The position numbers were made by a program, and so were the translations under genes. A stretch of DNA of 64,000 bases from Notospermus geniculatus (lineage: Eukaryota > Nemertea > Pilidiophora > Heteronemertea > Lineidae). The stretch's first letter is position 1, and every line of letters starts with the position of its first letter. The DNA lies in NCBI GenBank assembly GCA_002633025.1, contig NMRB01000131.1:202081-266080 (forward strand), in the 5' to 3' direction. The notes beneath the pieces are model-generated. The model saw only the letters and a list, made by a program, of their open reading frames with translations, was not told where the DNA came from and ran no database searches. Below are positions 23,111 to 34,420 of this stretch, one piece after another.

Positions 23111-24113
23111 GATGGTTGCTTAGTTTAATTCTGAACATACAATGTAAGTGATTAATGGAAGGAAATGCACAGCACATGTAATTGCTTAAATGACCGGCAA
23201 AGGCTCGGGTCAGCATTCACGTCATTCAACACTGTGGTTGAGTTAACATGGTAATGAATACCTTTGAAGAACTAATTTGATAGATTAGGGATAAAACTCT
23301 ACTCAATGGTATTTTATAGCCATAGATACAACGAGAAATGTAATAAATTTGTAACATATGAGGCAGAATTCGATAACCTAAGGCAATCTATCGTGTTTGT
23401 ACGATGTTGGGATAGTTATTCACGCCGTTGGCTAAATAGATCACAAAGCCATTTGACAAGCTGTAACAGGAAAAATAAACTAGGATTTCTTTCTCATGGC
23501 CCAGTGGAAGGCGGTAAATTGATCGAGTACGCGTCGTAGATTGACGTATATGTATATGTTTGATAAATACATGTATACGGTGTGTTGCAGAAGAAATTTA
23601 CAGGCGAAACTAACTAGCCTACATGTATTTTTCATGTAAGAAAATTCTGTATCGGGATCCGGGAAACCTAGATTCTTATAGGGTTGCCTGGTTTGGCCTG
23701 GACATTTTCTTCTTTNTTGACCTGAATGTTAAGGAATGTTCTAAAATACGACCCTAGGTCTTTGTTAGTTGCCTTTCCCGAAGTTAAAAAAGTTCCACTC
23801 ACGCCTCCCCCTCCGCCCAAGGAATGTCTCTTGGGCGAAAAACCATTACAGTCCAACATCACTTTTGGCCATTGTCAGGAGTACCTTTTTCGCCGAAGGG
23901 CTTGTCTAAGTAATTATACAGCCATTAGAATTTCCCCCTAGGTTCGTTGACAGCAGTCTACTTGTCGATAATTATTGACTCCTTGGCCTTATGCTGATAA
24001 CTGTACAGGGAAGTCTTGAACAAAGGAAGTGCTAATAGACTCTCAGGTTACAAGAAAATTCGCTGTCTCAAAGTGCAACACACAGTGCTGTGAGAATGGT
24101 TCCGGTGTAACGT
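23111..24113. other. Region without recognisable gene
   Basis: The 77-codon frame at 23306-23539 (+) and small frames around 23668-23941 have no splice or domain support. One unresolved base lies at 23716. Confidence 0.4.
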
Positions 24114-24444
24114 TTTTCATTATGGCCCGTTTTTCAGTTTTTCAACATAGTTCCTCTATTGTCTGGAAAGGGTCAACAGTCCACAGGCACGGATCCAGGG
24201 TTGACAGAAAGGGGGGGGGGGCGTAGCTCGACAGAGGCGGCGGACAACAAAAGCGGGAATTTAAGTGCTTTTAGATGCATTTTCCTGGCATCTGAGAGCA
24301 CTCGAATTTTTTATGTGATTGAATTTTCTTGCAACGTCCCTTCCGCCCCCCTCTGGATCCGTGCCTGGTCCATGAAGTGATAGCCAAGGGTTTCACAGTG
24401 TGCGTGTCACACTGAAACACGGCCACACTGGTAAACGTCACACC
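24114..24444. mobile_element. GGTGTAA-ended MITE, interrupted by a nested element
   Basis: The left end GGTGTAACGTTTTTCATTAT and the right end CACTGGTAAACGTCACACC are inverted repeats, both with a GGCCCGT/CGGCCA block just inside. Without the insertion at 24184-24367 the element is ~145 bp, close to its relative at 47222-47379 (158 bp). Confidence 0.75.
24184..24367. mobile_element. Nested CAGGCACGGATCC MITE with 5-bp target duplication
   Basis: The ends CAGGCACGGATCCAGGG and CTCTGGATCCGTGCCTG are inverted repeats bordered by G-rich and C-rich tracts. GTCCA flanks both sides (24179-24183 and 24368-24372). CAGG-type termini with a 5-bp duplication fit some hAT-related families; the family is inferred. 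It sits inside the GGTGTAA-ended MITE and is therefore younger. Confidence 0.8.
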
Positions 24445-25439
24445 TGATTTGCCAACACTTGTGGCCGCCATCTTTGTTTTTATTTTACACGTATGTTTTA
24501 TAAACTGTAGAGTGGGCGGTCGGTCTTGAGCAGCACTTTCAACATCAAACATGAGTTAACCTCAACTGACCACGCAATGGAAATGTCGGCGCCACATGAA
24601 AAATAAATGAAACATGGGAATGAAAGAATAAGAATAATTCCTTTGAGAGAGGGGAATTTGCATTTCAGTGAAACACAGTCAAATGTATTTTAAGGCAATG
24701 AAAAAGCATGGTGAGTCAGCCAGAGGACTTGACTTGTCGCGTTCCAATAACATGTCCCACGTCGCTGGCACTGCAGATGTTTTTTATCTTTTGTGATCGT
24801 CGGTCAAAAGTTAAAGCTAAACAATCCGTGGGTGAAGTGAGTGGGTGACGTCAATTTCAAAGCAATGGATGGTGATATCGATAATATAATCGCAGCTGCT
24901 TTGGTTTCATGATTTGTGTCGTGCATATCCTGAGAATCGACTTCTGTAATCGCACGTCCTGAACAGTCTTCGCCGAGGCTTGGCCGTAGTATTTTATATA
25001 CGTCAAAAAGTGACAAAAATAGTACCCAAGCGTCCATTAAAGTGAGATCACCTAATACTTACGGAGGAGAATGAAGAATTTATTGTTCTCAACGAGCTGT
25101 TTCCTCTTAAGTGGCGATGTAACGGTAATGGTGCATGTGTAGCTACGAGGGAATTTCATTGCTCATTGCAGCAACAAGCAACAAGCATTGCGCCGTGTGC
25201 GACGAAAAGCAACGTATGCTTCTTGCGTAATTCATGAAAAGAGCAATGAAAGCGAAACATGTTTGGTCTGAGCGACTTACGGGGTGAGTTACGCGCAACC
25301 AAGACGTGAGGTACGCGTAAGTTACGCGTAAACTTACGCGAAGACGTAGGGATGTCAATTGTGACCTGTACTGAACTGTTACCATCATTACCATTCCTAG
25401 TATGAAAAGTCCAACAGCCCCCTCGTAAGTAAACAACCA
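24445..25439. other. Region with local TTACGCG repeats
   Basis: At 25278-25345 the word TTACGCG and its complement occur several times and can fold. A short inverted pair, TTCATTGCTC (25153) and GAGCAATGAA (25240), brackets a GC-rich segment. No gene is supported. Confidence 0.4.
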
Positions 25440-25922
25440 TTAATTTTGGAGATAAAATTCTGAATAAATACAATATTGATTGCTTTGTAAAAGTCGCCCG
25501 GAAACAAATTTTGGGCTCGATCGGCTCACCAGGGTAAAATTGCGGCCCTTTTTAAGCTTTTTTTGACCCATTTTCGGGGAAAACAAGTAATTTAACCCCA
25601 CAAGGAGTAGCTGGACCCCCACCCAATGGGGCCGCCTTTGTAGCCCGATCGAATGGCAAACGTGCCCAGTTAAAAGATTACAAAAAATCTGAAGGTGGTG
25701 CCGTGGGGGACCTAATCCCATTTCGGGCGGATTTCGGAGATATTTGTAACACAAAGATTTAGTCATTTATCACCATTCCTTTTAGGACCCTACATGTTTC
25801 AGGGGTAGATCTCTAGAGGGTTAACCGTTGTTAGACTCTATCAACCCTGTGTATTACATGCCTAAATCAAACCCAGGCCTCAAAATGTGAGCTGAGCGCC
25901 AGGCCCATGGGCCTCTTGTTCA
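25440..25922 (-). repeat. Probable dispersed repeat with AGGCCCATGGGCCT head
   Basis: Read on the - strand, it begins AACAAGAGGCCCATGGGCCT at 25922-25903 and continues with GCGCTCA, CCGCCCGAAATGGG and GGGTGGGGGTCCAGCTAC. I recognise this style from repeats seen in several marine invertebrate genomes, but only from general familiarity. The 108-codon - strand frame at 25440-25766 lies inside and shows no enzyme motif. Confidence 0.45.
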
Positions 25923-26520
25923 TCATGTAAGTGCTGTAGTGCTAGCAAACTTTCCCAGCCCGTGTTTGCACAACAACACGAATCGACGGCTAGGGTAGCT
26001 CTCGTGAACGTATGACCTTAACGTTTCAATTTGATTTGATTTGAATAGAAATCTCGACAGTTTCCGTGCATTTCCGACCGTGAAATGAACATGCTCATCA
26101 ATTAAGAATGTCTGCAGTGATCCCAACAGTAATTGGACTCAAATCCGTCCACTCGGAAACTGGAGATAAAATCACACGACCAATGGACCGGAGATAACTG
26201 AATGATGTATTGTGATAGTAACTGATATGAGAATGTCTTCTGATAGCTATCCACCATAATTTCACTCCCATTAACAGGAGGAGGCAGCTGAACTTGTTGA
26301 TTTAGACGCGGTGACTGAAAGTGATTTGTCAAATTCTTGCAATTTCATGGACACTAAGTGACGCTTTTCTCGAGATTTGATGGAGGCGTTGGTAACGTGT
26401 CAATCAACTCAAAGAAGAGAAGGAAGAACACTTGATGTCATCTTCCTTCTATACTGCCGCATGAAACAGAATTTCAACTACCTAGATCTGCCCTTCAATG
26501 CCCATAAGGCTGCGGTACAC

Positions 26521-26581
26521 TACTGTAATCTATGCAATAAGTGGCCGCGGCGGGAAACCGAATTCACGCGAGATCACTGCA
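26521..26581 (+). mobile_element. Solo terminus of the TACTGTAATCTATGC TIR element
   Basis: CTGTAATCTATGCAATAAGT, GCCGCGGCGGGAAACCGAAT and CACGCGAGATCACTG match both arms of 62006-62203. No second arm is found nearby, so it is a solo or truncated end. Confidence 0.7.
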
Positions 26582-26630
26582 CATGTGGACTACATAAAAC
26601 TACACGGTACCCGGACATACCGGAAACAAT

Positions 26631-26750
26631 GGCTCATATGAATAATAAAGACTAGCAAATGCTTTACCTTCATATTTGTACAGCATAGCCTCGTGCATTT
26701 GTATTGCAAAATTCAAGTAAAAGCATTTACTAATCTTTATTCATATGACC
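26631..26750. mobile_element. GGTCATATGAATAAAGA palindromic MITE, copy 1
   Basis: The left arm GCTCATATGAATAATAAAGA (with CTAGCAAATGCTTTAC) is matched by the right arm GTAAAAGCATTTACTAATCT through TTATTCATATGACC. It is the same family as 28044-28158. CAAT lies directly on both sides (26627-26630 and 26751-26754), a possible 4-bp target duplication. Confidence 0.8.
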
Positions 26751-26861
26751 CAATGGCTTCACGGTCGCGAACCCTGTGTGAAGCCTATGTTAACCGGCGT
26801 GTCCCGATACAGTGTATCCATGTACACGTACTTCTATGTAATAGGGAACCCCGATCACGCA

Positions 26862-27045
26862 GACCACGCGAGAATATACGCGTGGGTTTGAACTGATAGT
26901 ACACCGACGCCACCTATTATTCATGACGATTCAATGTGTGATTGGCCGTGCTTGGTGAACCGCATCTCTCGAACAATGAGCCTCTATAGGTGTCGCGTCT
27001 GCTCTATCAGTCTCACGTGACCAATTGGCGCTCCCCATTGAAGCC
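26862..27045 (+). repeat. ~185-bp dispersed repeat, copy A
   Basis: It matches the reverse complement of 54585-54770 over its whole length at roughly 85% identity. Shared words include GTGGGTTTGAACT, CCACCTATTATTCATGACGA, GATTGGCCGTGCTTGGTGAA and GAGCCTCTATAGGTGTC. It opens with a small CCACGCG/CGCGTGG hairpin. Confidence 0.8.
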
Positions 27046-28043
27046 TTCCTTGTGATCGTCGCTGAGTGAAGTAATAACCATAATCTACAGTAGGCCTACA
27101 GTGTATATCCTGTACATGGAAATATGGCTGTTACCTCAATTAGCCATCTACCCACTGTAACGAGGGGAGACGCCGGCTTTTACATTGGAAGGTAGATACG
27201 CTGTTCACAAAATACTGTTGAATCACATTGATATACATTACAATGTACATGTACATGTACATGTGTAATTCATGTAATTCACTCATGCAATACGTCAAAT
27301 TATTTTTCGTCTCAAATGGAGCGTAATGTTGCTCGTCACTTCAGTCACTGTAGCAAAGCGAGAGACTTAATATGCGTTATTCATATTCAGAAAGTTTGCA
27401 GTGTAGCTACACCAATTGATTCTAACTCGTCAAAGTAAATATTTGAAATATCTCAGCGGAAGCTGTGTCTACAGTAGGCCTATTTTTCCAAATCGATCAG
27501 CGTGCTTAACAAATATCATCTGCATCCAGTGAGCAAGTTCATTATTCAATTCTACTTGTCCTAATAAATCAAAGGCCGCGCACCTACATTTTATTTTATC
27601 AATAATATAAAAAAATATTGGACGCTATAGAAAATGTGGGTCGGGATTTCCGCCCAACCCTAGTTCATCCTGGTAACGGCATGTTTGCTCAGAGAATACA
27701 TGTACATAGGATTCTCTTCAGCAAATTCCATGTATACAGTCGTAACTAAGTAACAAAATGCACAAAGTAATAATGATTGTCTATTGCATGTTCAGTAACA
27801 TTAATACGTGGATACAAATATCACTCGCTTTGTAACAGAGTGGTGTATATCCAACTGAAGTAAATTATTTTCCCAGATGTTTTATGAAATCCTACTCGTC
27901 AACGCAGTAAATTCACTGAGTTTATTCCTTTGTTTGTACTGTTTACAGCCACCCTCCTCAAATATAACGAACTGGGAAGGCCGTAAGTGCCAATTGATAG
28001 CAAACATCGCAAGTGAGGTAGTATACTAGTAGCTGAGATAATG
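27046..28043. other. Region with TGTACA microsatellite, no gene seen
   Basis: A (TGTACA)n run occurs at about 27243-27264. Nothing else is supported. Confidence 0.45.
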
Positions 28044-28158
28044 GGTCATATGAATAAAGACTAGCAAATGCTTTTACTTGAATTCTGTAATACAGATACA
28101 TAGGTAATGCTGTACAAATCTGAAATAAAAGCATTTGCTTGTCTTTATTCATAAGACC
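28044..28158. mobile_element. GGTCATATGAATAAAGA palindromic MITE, copy 2
   Basis: GGGTCATATGAATAAAGACT with AGCAAATGCTTTTACTTG pairs with AAAAGCATTTGCTTGTCTTT and ATTCATAAGACC. It is a close relative of 26631-26750, about 1.4 kb away. AATG words flank it. Confidence 0.8.
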
Positions 28159-28693
28159 AAATGTTGAAAGTGTAGTCGAAGTGAAAAAGATATTTTGCTG
28201 AAAATGTGACTTCCGACCTTGACTTCTTAAGGGGGCGATGGGATTACTGCACAATGGTCACCTCAGTCCGAAAATCAAATATAATAAAAATCTCGATTAG
28301 CCTTCATCCGCCTGACCTCGTTTTTAATCATCAAGATTAATATTTGACGAAGACCACTTGGGTCCAAACCAGGCGATTAGATATCGAGAATCTATATCAT
28401 GTCACACAGGGGTCATGCAACAATTGCTATTTACATGCTATACTTCAGCGCTATACGGTTCTTCTAATCACTAGTCGACACGGATAATCGACCAACGTCA
28501 CGCCATGAATTGGTTTAAGAGAAAATCATCAGTCACCAGTCATATGAAACGACAAAGGCTTCTCAGTATTGTCATATTATGCTGGACTGATTACAATAAT
28601 TAATCTCTACAGTAATTTCTATTGGACTCGCCACAAGCACTTTTTTCTAATAACAACATACATGTAGTTTATTCAGCACTAAACTTAAAGAAC

Positions 28694-28804
28694 AGGGCCG
28701 ATATTCATAAAACTACTTAAGTCTAAGTGTGATACTTATCTTTTGTCTTGAACAAAGGATAAATGTCACACTTAGACTTAAGTAGTTATATGAATATCGG
28801 CCCT
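28694..28804. mobile_element. GGGCC-cap palindromic MITE (ATTCATAAAACTACTTAAG family), copy 1
   Basis: GGGCCGATATTCATAAAACT at the left pairs with TATATGAATATCGGCCC at the right. The arms extend through ACTTAAGTCTAAGTGTGA to almost the full half-length, with a loop near TTGTCTTGAACAAAGGATAA. It is the best-preserved of five copies here (others start at 50680, 51994, 61660 and 61798). Confidence 0.88.
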
Positions 28805-28908
28805 GGGCCCTGTTTCATAAAGTCACTTTAAGTAATGGTACTTTAACCAAATGGAAAATGCATTGAGTTAATGGGACCGTTATCTTAAAACCACTTCATG
28901 AAACAGGC
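28805..28908. mobile_element. GGGCC-cap palindromic MITE (TGTTTCATAAAGTCACTT family)
   Basis: GGGCCCTGTTTCATAAAGTC at the left pairs with CCACTTCATGAAACAGGC at the right, with AATGGTAC...GGGACCGTT inside. It begins at the base after the preceding MITE ends. A truncated inverse copy is at 1177-1248. Confidence 0.8.
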
Positions 28909-30139
28909 TAAAAGCCATGGGTTGGTACCCTTGACATGAAAGTACATGTACTGAAAATTCGAAGGTGGTATGGTAGGCCTACACGTTTTTAACGCGAGTT
29001 AAGATGAATTTGATAGATTCAGCTTTGGGAGTGGCATACAATTCAGAAGTCACCTGTGGTAATAACTGAATAATTGCAGCTACTGGACTAGTCCGGTTCA
29101 TTAATAGGCTACTATTACTGTTCAACAGTAATAAACTGGCGAACACGTACCGTAAATAAGTACCTCGTTATATCTTCATCAGCGGGGATGTCTCCAATTT
29201 GTAAAACTGCAAAATGACACCATGCGTCATGCACCGTCAACAAAGTAATTTGCTGGAAATGACCCCACTTGAATAGGATCATACATACGGTCCACAGTTA
29301 GTTGACTTGTGACGGCCAGCCCAGTCCTATTCCTACCAACTGGGGACACAGAGCCATATACACGTATTTCATGGGTGTTCCAATTTGTGCAGTATGGAAA
29401 GGACACGAGATTGATGTTTAGACTCAACTCAGAGTACTGCAAGATTCTCGTACGACGTTACAATTGTACAGTTCCCTCAGCACAGCTTTTTTAGCCCTGG
29501 GGAAAGTTCCTCAGCAGGTAGAACCCAATGCTCATTTGCTCTCACCGGGGAGCTACTCCTTGAGTTCATGATTAAGCCTTTGATCAACGTATCAATGTAT
29601 ATTCAGTGTCAAGACCGAAAGGACTTTGTTGTGCTTGAAGATCGATTGAATCGTGAGCTATGTGTTCTCAAACAGGCCGTATACACTGACCCATCCAGAG
29701 AGAAAGATCAAATCAGGGACACCGGCCACCTCGTATTGACATACACTGTTTACATGACATGGGCAAGAGAGCGAGTGCACACAGAACCAACACGTGCATG
29801 AATGCCTCATCATCATTGGCAACTCATTGTAAACATCAAGATGATTATTTTGTCTTGAACCTGTCGGATTGGAATGTCTCGAACATCGTCATTTGTTACT
29901 ATCATTTGCAGTACAATTGAACTGGAGTAGGCCTAATAAAGATGGGACTGCGCCGATGTCCTCGCTCAGAGCTTGTACATGTTGGTGCTTGTCTAGTAAC
30001 AGCAAATATCGTGACACGGAAAGTCGAGGCCAACCGAGTCGATTGATGGGTTAAATCTTCTTTCTCCAAGAGTTCCATCGTGATGGAAGCCGAACTTCGA
30101 GGCGAAATGCACGCAATACAATTTTTTTACTTCTTCCTT
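28909..30139. other. Region without recognisable gene
   Basis: Frames at 29227-29494, 29568-29801 and 29869-30054 have no domain or splice support. Confidence 0.4.
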
Positions 30140-30640
30140 CAGGCTATTTCAAATTTGAGGAATCGCGTGACTAGTTAATAAGAAAGAATATTTTCCTGCA
30201 CCAAATTGGAACAGTAACTTCTTGCAAAAAATATGATACTGTTGTACACCTGAGAATAAAAAAAGAGATGAATTGCTGCTTCTTATTATTTCATTCCACC
30301 CAGCATCATGGAATAGATGCAAATTTTTGCCCGGCTCTTCGGGGTATATATATGAGAAATCGTGCGACCATTAACAGAAAAATTGTAACATTCCTCTACC
30401 AAAGTAGATAAAAACTCCAGGCAAAAATGTGACATTACAGTATAATATTTTTTTTAGACAAAAGTACAATGTTTGCCTACAAATCCATTTACACCTACCT
30501 GTCCACGAAATAGATGCAAATTTTTACTCCTCGCATCCAGGCTGGAGACTGAGGAATTGCATGACAACTAGTCGGAAAAATCGTAATGTTCCTGTCCCAA
30601 GTAGAACAGAAACTCCTGACAATAATATTTTTTTCTTCTT
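30140..30640 (+). repeat. Degenerate ~200-bp direct repeat, three copies
   Basis: ATAGATGCAAATTTTT (30312 and 30511), GAGGAAT(C/T)GC(G/A)TGAC (30158 and 30551), AAAATTGTAACATTCCT (30381) against AAAATCGTAATGTTCCT (30577), and AACTCC(A/T)G repeat in order. The first copy is the most decayed. Confidence 0.55.
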
Positions 30641-30663
30641 ATCAACGATTCATGACTACAGTA

Positions 30664-30996
30664 CACTGTTAGAAATTATTAAATTTACAGTAGTAATTCT
30701 GCTGTAATTTTACAGAAATTCCATGCAGCAGAGTCCCCAGCACTTTCTGTAAATTTACATAATTTTTTAATGGTATGATTCATGTTTTCCTGTATTGGTT
30801 GGACTCCATTGGACATCCCATAATGATGCCTTCTGAGGGCAGTATGAAAATATAATTTGGTCAGCCTCCAGTCAAATCTCTGTTGACATTTATTTAAGTT
30901 TGTAATTTTACAGATCAGGTCTGTAATTTTACAGAACCGTCCTGGGGACTCTGCTGCACAGATTTTCTGTAAAATCTTCTGTTATTTCTAACAGTG
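30664..30996. mobile_element. CACTGTTAGAAAT TIR element, copy 1
   Basis: The ends CACTGTTAGAAATTATTAAA and ATTTCTAACAGTG are inverted repeats. Inner inverted blocks CAGCAGAGTCCCCAGCA and GGGGACTCTGCTGCA, plus several CTGTAAATTTACAG words, add symmetry. A central 90-base unique part includes TTGGTTGGACTCCATTGGAC. It matches 57507-57787 in inverted orientation. Confidence 0.85.
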
Positions 30997-32330
30997 ACAT
31001 GTACTGTATTAACGAGCCAATCATTCCCTTGGTAGAGATATTTTCCACAGCAAAGCGGTAACCAACGAGGGTTCTCGAGTGCTTGAACCCTTAGAACCTA
31101 CTCGACATCCGTCCGCCATGTGGTTAATTTACTTAATCATCAACTGATTAGCTGTATCACTGCGGGCGAACGGAGTTAAGTCTGCTGTTTGCATGACGAA
31201 ATGTGTAAGTGCAGTGCTGCAGCAAGAACTAGTGGTCGGAGAAATTAAAAGGGTAGACTGTGGCACTGAGCGTTTGTGATTTTTTTTGTTTGTGAACGTC
31301 TAATGACTTCGTTCTGTAAGGAGCACGTCGAGTATACGCCCAGTTTGTTTAGCTGACAGTCGGCACTTTTAGCTTTTAACTAAATGTGAACAAACATTCC
31401 GAATGTTCTTGTTGATCCGTACGGATCATGAGTGGCGTTCAGGCAGGTGCCGTTTTAGAACGAAAGATTCCCCTCCTACCGGTCAGAATGATCACAGTTC
31501 GGCGCTGAATGAGGAGCAGCGTTCTAATGGTTTTAGAACAGATACATGTAGTCGTGTGTAAAATGCATAAAATGCTTTACCCACACCGTCAAATTTTTGA
31601 TCAAATTTTCTGACTGTGCTGGATAAGGGGCCTATACACATAGATTGCTCATGTATGAAAGCCATGAGCCCGAGTAGAATATTCGGAAAATTTGATCAAA
31701 TAATATTTCAGTGTGCGAAACGGCTTCACAAAAATATCTCCTTAGATATATGTACACTACTTATATGACCCGATGCATCATCCAATATCATTATGAACTT
31801 TAATAGGAAGGCGAGTACATTCATTCTGTAATGACGATTGTACACATTACTCTTATTTGATTTGTACGCACATTAACTTTCAATTCTCAATAATGTATTA
31901 AGCTTTGGAATTTCATCACGTTAATGTAGCCGTTGGCTCTCTCTCGGATATCGAAAAGCGCAATTTTAGCAAAATCCTGCAAGATCTGTTCATGCCGTTT
32001 TAATATTTTCAATCATGGATGTGATTAGTTGGTGTACCTCTAGGCAAAGAAGGATAATCGTATCAGTGTTGTGTAGAAGAACGCCAGGAGCTTGTGATTT
32101 TATATGTACGCTGAAATCAGCGAGTAAGTTGCAACCAGTAGTCTTATATTAATAATGAATAATGCAACACGATACGAGAAATATTATCCCCTGGACGAAT
32201 TTTAGTGCTGTGTACATCAAAATCTCAACGGATCCTGAGGTCACCATGAATAATCAACCTCAGCATGCGTAGTAAGTTCATGGTCATCTACCTTGCATTC
32301 AGTGGAAAACAGCAGTACGTGACGAACAAT
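30997..32330. other. Region with one AT-rich inverted repeat
   Basis: TTTGATCAAATTTTCTGA (31594) and TCGGAAAATTTGATCAAA (31683) form an inverted pair about 85 bases apart. No gene is seen. Confidence 0.45.
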
Positions 32331-33090
32331 CATCACTTGCTTTTAGTGTTACATGTGCACGCCAGCCAATAGCGTTACCCGTTACATGTACGTAACGTAC
32401 AGCTTCATAGCGTTACATTTACACATTACATCAGGCAACGGCGTTCCCTGTGTTCCCTGTAATGGGTGGCGTCCACTAGAGCGCCGACAACATTAGGAAT
32501 GGTTCGGGAAGCAAATGTGTCATTTCGGCATTGCTTCCGCATCAAGTCCTATTGGTCGTTTTACCCTTTCCCGAACGTGCAGAAATGCCGCGAACTGTTC
32601 AGGAATGATAAAGACAGTGAACGGAACCTTTCAAGAATATGCAGAGAGGTTGCCGAATGACTGCGGATTCACTAAATTTGCGTTCCGCGTCTTGTCCGCG
32701 CCCTAGTGGACGCTAGGTTTTACGTAACCAATAGTGATCATTCCTTCACAGTGTTACACTTACACGCCAACCAATAGCATAACGACAAACCATCATTTCC
32801 TTTATTACACGTGCACACCATCAGCCAATAGCGTTCCACGTAACATGAAGAATAGTTCATTTTGCTCAGTATTTCACTTGCACACCAGCCAATAGCGTTC
32901 CCCGCAACATCACAAACAGTCATCACTTCCTTTAATTACGCTTGCACATCATCGCTTGCACATCATCAGCCAATAGCGTTCTACGTAACATGAAGAATAC
33001 TTATCATTTTCTCCTTGTTTGACTTGCACACCAGCCAATAGCGTTCCCCGTAACATCACGGCCAGTCATTATTTCCTTTATTACACTTGC
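32331..33090 (+). repeat. CCAAT-containing minisatellite, interrupted
   Basis: The core AGCCAATAGCGTT (or a close variant) occurs near 32364, 32772, 32823, 32887, 32969 and 33033. Between cores, alternating spacers contain ACATGAAGAATA or ACATCAC-GAC-AGTCAT and TTTCCTTTATTAC(A/G)CTTG. Pairs of ~60-bp half-units form a ~125-bp higher-order unit. The array is split by the TIR element 32468-32714. Confidence 0.85.
32468..32714. mobile_element. TIR element inserted in the minisatellite (GCGTCCACTAG ends)
   Basis: GGCGTCCACTAGAGCGCCGA at the left pairs with CGCGCCCTAGTGGACGCT at the right. Between them is non-repetitive DNA with a further weak symmetry: GGTTCGGGAAGCAA, CATTTCGGCATTGC against CCCGAACGTG, GCAGAAATGCCGCG. 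No clear target duplication was seen. The two 60-codon frames inside are not gene-like. Confidence 0.65.
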
Positions 33091-34420
33091 TGTGGGAACA
33101 TTTTCACGCCTTACTAGAAATTCATTGATTACTCTCACAGATTAATTCGGTTGTCCCACGGAGGCTCTCGCCGAATCACTTTACATGTACCAGTTGTATC
33201 GATGTCAATGATATACTCTCGGCAATCAATGTTAGTAGATATTGCCGTTTACCTAAAGGTATCCGCGGACCTGTTGTTACGGGTCTTGGGATATTTTATC
33301 CAGTCTCAGCTGCCGAGTAAGCGTGGCTAACGTCCCCAATAGGTTATCAGATTATAGGTCCTCTTGTTGGGGTATAATGCTGATTTAGGGCCGTTGAATC
33401 CTGGGCAATGTGTCTGCGTGTCGCAATAGATTTAGAAAATGACCCGTGATGGTCTGATTACTGGAGGTCTTGATAGATAAAAGAAATCGATGGTTATCTG
33501 ATGTACTTTGTTGGTACAATGTTGAGGTCCTCTGATGAGTTGCACCTGAAAGAAAGCATAAGAGCAACAGAAAAAAAGTTATCTCGAAATTATGAGGTAA
33601 TTTTCGAAATTACATGTATGGCCCAGGAGTAATTTTTTGTGGCAATACATGTAATTTTTAAGTGGTACTGATTGCCTACGCTATCGTTAGTGGAAGTTCC
33701 TAAGTTTAACGACAAAAAAGAAAGACATTCAGTTGAACTTTCCAAACATATCTGCTGGGAGGAAACTCGATCCGATGTTGAGTCCAGAATAAGTTTATTC
33801 ATGTTGACCTCTGTAATCAGGGCACATATCGGCATATATTCGTTCTTTCATCTCGGCTTTTGATTACTTCGAGGATAACCTATATCTCGGTATCTGTCAG
33901 GTGTTTTCGACATGCTGGGAAATTGATTTGAATTAAATACCACACTTTTTGAAGTGACAAACGTACCTCCTGATAAGATAGGTACATGTAGGCCAACCCA
34001 TTTGGACCCGTCGCAGTTGCCAAGTGACCAATTAAAGTTAAAGCCACACCGTATTCAATTTCAGAAAGTGCTTTCGTTCGCCGACGTCAGTTTAGTGTAA
34101 AATGTACTACATGTAGGCCTATACTCTATCTGAATACATTAGAGCTCTGTCTGCAGTTTTTTTCCAAATGAGTGCTGAAAACTACACCTTGATTCCTTGA
34201 GGTACGTGTCAGACAACTGTTTTGAGTTCACGAGGCTATGAGACCTCTACCTGCTCTCCAAACACTTTGAAAATACCGTAAAATTCAAAAGAAGGGGAGG
34301 GGGCTTTAATAATTCAAGTGTCAGACTTTCAATACAAATTTCCTTTAAAAAAAACGAGGAGCACAGAAAGTGCTTTTCATCAAAATGTGGTGGCGGTGAC
34401 ATCCTGATGGTAACCCATCC
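33091..34420. other. Region without recognisable gene
   Basis: A small stem (AATTACATGTAT at 33610 with ATACATGTAATT at 33645) is present. Opposing 60-80 codon frames at 33590-33863 have no support. Confidence 0.4.
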
